A program made the position numbers and the translations under genes. The notes beneath the pieces are model-generated. The model saw nothing but the letters and a program-made list of their open reading frames with translations, made no database searches and was not told the DNA's origin. Shown here piece by piece: positions 59,882 to 64,000 of a DNA stretch of 64,000 nucleotides. The stretch comes from Galeopsis tetrahit. Lineage: Eukaryota > Streptophyta > Magnoliopsida > Lamiales > Lamiaceae. The stretch covers positions 24,296,001-24,360,000 of the forward strand of contig OY776130.1 of the NCBI GenBank assembly GCA_963675135.1. Direction: 5' to 3'. How positions within the stretch are numbered: position 1 is the first letter of the stretch; each line of letters begins with the position of its first letter.

Positions 59882-60557
59882 GGAAAGTAAAGCTCATATG
59901 AAGGGGGAAGTTCATCAAAGTTGAACTTCAGCAAAGTTGACCAACCTCACTGAAGCTGTCAGACAAAAAGAGAAACTCAGCAAGGTTGTCCCTATAGTAC
60001 TCAGCAATGTTGGTCAGGGGATTTGTCCAAGTGGGACCCAGTCAGCAACTTTGGGACCCACTCAGGTAAAGCACTCAGGCTATTTGGTCCACACAGAAAC
60101 CAAAGCACATCTCAGGATGTTTGTCCTAGTTAATTGGATAATTATTGCTATTATTAGCATTGATTAGACATTTAAGAGGTTTCTTGGTCTAAGAGTAGGC
60201 CATTTTAGGATGGAGTGTGCTATAAAGATTTTTATCCCCAAGAAGGGCAAATCAGCATTTAATGCAGAAATCTTGTTAAGATTGCATGAATTCTTGAGCC
60301 TTCATCCAAACCATTAAATTACATTCAAAACTCCATCGAACCATTGAAAGTCCACTACCCCACTATATTCAAACGGTTTTTCAAATTACCCACTGTTACA
60401 TTCCATTAACCAACAGTTAATAAATTCCTTCCATATATAAACCTCTCAAATTTTCACCACCATCCTTACGCACTCATATTTCCCAAATTCTTTGAAGTCT
60501 CAAAACCTCTATACCTGCAACTTTTCTTCAAAACTCTCTTACTCTCAAAATCTATCC
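59882..60557 (+). other. Spacer between pol and the third ORF of the copia element
   Basis: About 680 bases. The first part is rich in short repeats (CAGCAAAGTTGACC, CAGCAAGGTTGTCC, CAGCAATGTTGGTC at about 59,930-60,015). The second half is pyrimidine-rich before the ATG at 60,558. It has no supported gene; a subgenomic promoter or splice acceptor for the third ORF could lie here but is not identifiable. Confidence 0.5.
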
Positions 60558-63500
60558 ATGGCTCCAAAACTCAAGAGAGAAGAACTCGTAGATTTCAATG
60601 ATTCCTCTCTGGACATTAACTTCTCTTATCTTAGCAACCCAAATTCCCTTTGGTTTGAAAAGCTGGTAGCTTTTGATAGCCCAGATTCAGATGTTCAACA
60701 AGTCCTCCATTGGCTGAGGGAGGCAGGGCTAAAAAAATTCCTAGGCACCAAGCCTGATTCCTGCCTAAATCCATTTATGGCAGAATTCTTTGCCTATCTG
60801 AGGTGGAAGGGCAAGAAAGGGGATGTGTGCACAAAGCTCACATATGCAGAAGAAGATGAAGAAGAAGAAAGCCAACACACAGTCATCTTCACTGCAGAGG
60901 ATTTAGAACCCAGCTTTGGGCTACCTTCTGAAGGCATAAATCCAGAAGTATACAAGGAAGAGGATGATCAGGAATTCTATTTCTCTTGGATGATAGAACC
61001 AAAGAAACTAGTAAGTGCTCAAAACAAAAACACTTTAAAGCCAGTATTTAGGCATTTGTTTGATTGTGTTGTAAAAAGCCTGTTGAGCCACTCAGGGAGT
61101 GTTGAACAAATCAGTATGCCTAAATTGAGAGTGATGGCTGCTGTGATTGACTCTGCTGAGAAGAGAGTCAAGTTCAACTGGAAGAAATTCATTCTTGACA
61201 AAATGATGAATGAAAAATTCAAGTTCAAGGAGGTGAAACACCACAAGGTGGTGCTTGAAGGAAAACTCCAGTTCTGCACAAGAGCAAGCCTACTCTTGGA
61301 AAGATTTGCACATTACACCCACCTCCAAACAAAGCCAAAGCCTTTTCCAGCTCAAAAGGTGATGTTTAGGAAGCTGTCTTCTAAGACAGAGAAGAGGAAG
61401 CAGGATGCAGCTTCAAAGAAGGCCATCACAATTGTACCAGCAACCAGAGCCTCTCCAAGAAAGAGGAAAGCCCAACCACCAAAAGCTCAACCAAAAATGA
61501 AAAAGATGAAGAAGATTTTGCATGAATCTTCACCAGAAAGTCAGTCAAGAAGTGGAGGAGCCACTTCTGAGGAAATAGAGAAGGTTGCTGAGGAAGGAGT
61601 CAACCCTCCTGAAGAAGGTGAAGAAGTCAGAGAGGTTGTCCCCTTACAGCCTGAGAGTATCACTGAATTCAGAGACCTTGACCAGCCAACAAGGTATGAA
61701 AGAAAAAGAAGAATCATCAAGACTTCTGAGAAGCAGAGGTTGATGGAGGAAGAAAAGCAGAAGAAAGAATTCTTCAAGGAGATTAGACAGGCAAGCAAGT
61801 CAAACTCCAAATCCAAGTCCAAACCCAACAGCCCTGAAGCCAACTCTCCTGATATTCAATCTAAAAGAATATCTCCAAGGCAAGAAGAAGAGGAGTGCAA
61901 GACTCCTGAAGATGCACCAATCATTGCCAAGAAGGTGTACTCCCCTGAAGGTGCACCTGATAGATCAGGTATTGATGTGCTGGCAGATTTGGTCAATCTT
62001 GAAGATAGACCCTTTTCCCCACTTGATCCAAGACTTCTCTCATATACCAAACTTCTTGAAACTGCTCTTCAAGAAGGTGATCAAGTTATTCTCCCACCCA
62101 TTCCAGCCATTCCAATTACCTCTTCAGGCTCAATGCTCTCAAAAGCACCTGAATCCCAACTTGCTTGGACCTCTCCTGACCCCAACCCTTCTGAACCCAA
62201 CCTACCTGAATCCCAGCCAAGCTTACTTGAATCCCATTCCAACCCTCCTGAATCCAACTCTTCTGGAGATGATAGTGGTGAAGAATATACTTATGAGGGG
62301 ATGTTGAGACAGATTGCAAGAGCCAATGTGGATGAATTATATCCAGGTTTGAAGGATTATCCCAGGCTGCAACAACAGTTCTATGATCTCAGAGCTCTTG
62401 TTGAGATCAAAGATAGAACTATTGTGGAAATAGCTCAGGCTATTCAGGATAAGGGTGCCAACTGGTGGCAGGTTGAGGAAAATAGGCTGTTGCATTTTGC
62501 AAATGTGAAGAAGACCAGTGTTTTAACCACTGAGGCCCTATTTTGCACCATTGTCCATGAAAAGGTGCTTGCTGAAAGAGAGAGGATAGCACAAGGAATC
62601 AAGCATCCTAACAGCCCATCTGATGATGATGATGATGATGATCACACCAATCCCAATCCCCCTGGTATCAACTCAGCTCAGGTACATTACTTGACTTTTC
62701 ATTCTGTACAGGACTCTGATCATTCAGAGGAGTTGACCAAAGATGGTGACTCAGTCCAAGATGCATTGGCCAAGGATGGTTCCTTTGAACCTGAGGCACA
62801 GCTTGACAATGCTGAGACTTCCATAGGAGAAGCTGGTTTGACTAAAGCCTCATCAATGTCAGGCAAGTTGGACATTGACCAGCCTTTAGTCATTCAGGAT
62901 GACTCAGTGGACTTGGGATGCCCAAGCACTATGATCTCCCAACAACTGCCCTCTGTGGATCCTGTTGAGGATATAGAGGTGTCAGGTTTAGGAATTGAAG
63001 GAGTTGAAAAGGCTGTGAGTGCTGAAAAATCAGAGGGAGGTGATGGTGAGGAATGTGTGATCACTGGTTCCTTGAGTGCACCACAAATAGAGGGAGAGGA
63101 AGTAGAAATATTGGGTGCAGCCCAATATGAGAGTCAGGCTATTCTTCAAGTCAAATCTGAACTTGATGAATCCCTTGGTGAAAGGAGGCCTGATTCTCCA
63201 GTGAATGTGAGTCTATCTTTTGAACATGAAGAAGAAAAGAATAAAGTTGAAAATGAGAGAAAAGGTGCTGATGTATCAGACCTTATGGGAGAAAAAGAAA
63301 TAGAGGGTGATGAGGGAGTTTTTACTAACCCTATCAGTTTTGCAGATTCAGTTGCTGTTACTCTTGAACAGATTTTTGCAGATGCCTCCCTGACAGATAT
63401 ACCAGTTGAAGCTGACACTGATCTTCAAGCAGTATCAGCAAATGTGTCCACACTTAACCAGATCTACTTTGAACAAGCCAACACCTCTGAGGCTCACTTT

Positions 63501-64000
63501 CAGATGGCTACTCAGACTGCATCCATCATTGAAGAGCAGTCAGGGAAGTTGGACACACTGGTCAGGGAAGTTGAGAAGGCTCATGCAACCACTGCTGATA
63601 CCCTAGATGGCCAAGGCAAGACTCTAGCCTCTGTGGAAATGAGGCTCACAGGGTCAGAAGAAGTGATCTTGCCTACTCTTGATGCAAGACTTTGTGGAGT
63701 TGAAACTGGCCTTCAAACAGTCTCAACTGAAGTGATAAAAGCTAAAGATGCTATGGGTATATTCACTAGATCTGTGAAGAAAGAGCAGCAGGATCTCAAA
63801 ACTTTGTACACGCACAATGTAAAAGCCTTGAGAAAGACCATCAAGGATGCTTTAAGGCAGAGGACAGCAGCCCAGAGAAAAAAGGCAGAAGAGTTGAAAG
63901 CTGCTATGGTGAAGGAAGCTGCTGAAAAGTTCACTGTTGAACTCATGGCCAAAGTGTCTGACCAAGTTGTGGCCAATCTCACTGAACAGCTTCAGGCCAA
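60558..64000 (+). CDS. Large third ORF of the copia element, partial, function unknown
   Basis: Opens with ATG at 60,558 after TCTATCC and has no stop through the window end: at least 1,147 codons. Residues 1-265 are a globular, charged domain (FSYLSNPNSLWFEKLVAFDS, FMAEFFAYLRWKGKKGD, DQEFYFSWMIEPKKL, LLLERFAHYTHLQTKP) resembling conserved domains in plant transposon-associated hypothetical proteins. A basic cluster near residue 300 (PRKRKAQPPKAQPKMKKMKK) could be a nuclear signal. Residues 320-680 are acidic with repeated PES/PEGA words, then a run of seven Asp near residue 689. The C-terminal part from about residue 955 is strongly helical and likely coiled coil. No signal peptide or membrane segment is evident. 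Extra ORFs downstream of pol are known in SIRE elements and sometimes called envelope-like; this one shows nothing specific to envelopes. Unlike pol, it is not interrupted. Confidence 0.85.
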   Translation, partial: MAPKLKREELVDFNDSSLDINFSYLSNPNSLWFEKLVAFDSPDSDVQQVLHWLREAGLKKFLGTKPDSCLNPFMAEFFAYLRWKGKKGDVCTKLTYAEEDEEEESQHTVIFTAEDLEPSFGLPSEGINPEVYKEEDDQEFYFSWMIEPKKLVSAQNKNTLKPVFRHLFDCVVKSLLSHSGSVEQISMPKLRVMAAVIDSAEKRVKFNWKKFILDKMMNEKFKFKEVKHHKVVLEGKLQFCTRASLLLERFAHYTHLQTKPKPFPAQKVMFRKLSSKTEKRKQDAASKKAITIVPATRASPRKRKAQPPKAQPKMKKMKKILHESSPESQSRSGGATSEEIEKVAEEGVNPPEEGEEVREVVPLQPESITEFRDLDQPTRYERKRRIIKTSEKQRLMEEEKQKKEFFKEIRQASKSNSKSKSKPNSPEANSPDIQSKRISPRQEEEECKTPEDAPIIAKKVYSPEGAPDRSGIDVLADLVNLEDRPFSPLDPRLLSYTKLLETALQEGDQVILPPIPAIPITSSGSMLSKAPESQLAWTSPDPNPSEPNLPESQPSLLESHSNPPESNSSGDDSGEEYTYEGMLRQIARANVDELYPGLKDYPRLQQQFYDLRALVEIKDRTIVEIAQAIQDKGANWWQVEENRLLHFANVKKTSVLTTEALFCTIVHEKVLAERERIAQGIKHPNSPSDDDDDDDHTNPNPPGINSAQVHYLTFHSVQDSDHSEELTKDGDSVQDALAKDGSFEPEAQLDNAETSIGEAGLTKASSMSGKLDIDQPLVIQDDSVDLGCPSTMISQQLPSVDPVEDIEVSGLGIEGVEKAVSAEKSEGGDGEECVITGSLSAPQIEGEEVEILGAAQYESQAILQVKSELDESLGERRPDSPVNVSLSFEHEEEKNKVENERKGADVSDLMGEKEIEGDEGVFTNPISFADSVAVTLEQIFADASLTDIPVEADTDLQAVSANVSTLNQIYFEQANTSEAHFQMATQTASIIEEQSGKLDTLVREVEKAHATTADTLDGQGKTLASVEMRLTGSEEVILPTLDARLCGVETGLQTVSTEVIKAKDAMGIFTRSVKKEQQDLKTLYTHNVKALRKTIKDALRQRTAAQRKKAEELKAAMVKEAAEKFTVELMAKVSDQVVANLTEQLQA

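Larger units (their letters stand above)
52281..64000 (+). mobile_element. Ty1/copia retrotransposon, SIRE/Maximus-like, incomplete at window end
   Basis: Order of parts: 5' LTR (52281-53880), initiator-Met primer site, gag, protease, integrase, reverse transcriptase, RNase H, then a large extra ORF. Integrase before reverse transcriptase is the Ty1/copia order. The very long gag with a coiled coil, the long LTR and the extra ORF after pol match the SIRE/Maximus lineage of plants. The 3' LTR lies beyond the window, so neither the target duplication nor LTR divergence can be measured. pol carries at least two disabling changes. Confidence 0.9.

Noticed and set aside
62682..62711. Possible 30-nt intron (GTACAT...GTACAG) inside the third copia ORF
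   Set aside because: It is far below plant intron length, and the frame is open both with and without it.

Overview
The window is nuclear DNA of a flowering plant, almost certainly a eudicot. It is AT-rich. Its genes have many short GT-AG introns, and its repeats are plant types: Ty1/copia and Ty3 LTR retrotransposons, LINE tails, hAT elements, and Tourist-, Stowaway- and Mutator-like MITEs. The proteins match plant families, but I cannot name the species. Exon structures were assembled by eye from splice sites and protein family continuity, so single-base errors are possible.

The left half (1-31,910) is the host-gene part. A complete 18-exon gene for the large subunit of the splicing factor U2AF (U2AF65) runs from 2,279 to 13,158 on +, with many transposons in its introns. 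A decayed TSJT1/DUF3700-type gene lies at 15,400-16,272 on +, carrying a nonsense codon, a frameshift and lost segments behind a normal-looking TATA box. A 12-exon gene for TRAPPC13, a subunit of the TRAPP vesicle-tethering complex, runs from 24,606 to 17,951 on - and includes a 15-nt micro-exon. A three-exon clathrin light chain gene runs from 31,910 to 28,749 on -. These genes act in splicing and membrane traffic; nothing suggests co-regulation.

The middle (32,056-51,905) is a nested transposon stack. A minus-strand LINE was split by a 1.9-kb hAT-like element with 8-bp target duplications. A non-autonomous Ty3-type element carrying only gag and protease, with a TTAGG target duplication, then inserted at the hAT right border. 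Later a 7,430-bp segment (part of the hAT element, the 5' LTR and nearly all the internal region) was tandemly duplicated, giving copies at 34,354-41,783 and 41,784-49,213. The two copies show no differences I could find, so this is either a very recent event or an assembly artefact. The 3' LTR carries a further hAT-type MITE.

The right end (52,281-64,000) is a Ty1/copia element resembling the SIRE/Maximus group, cut by the window edge. It has a 1.6-kb 5' LTR, an initiator-Met tRNA primer site, a long gag and a pol. The pol is disabled by a stop codon in integrase and an Asp-to-Asn change in the YVDD box of reverse transcriptase. Downstream is a large uninterrupted third ORF of at least 1,147 codons that runs off the window. 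That ORF is the least explained coding sequence here.
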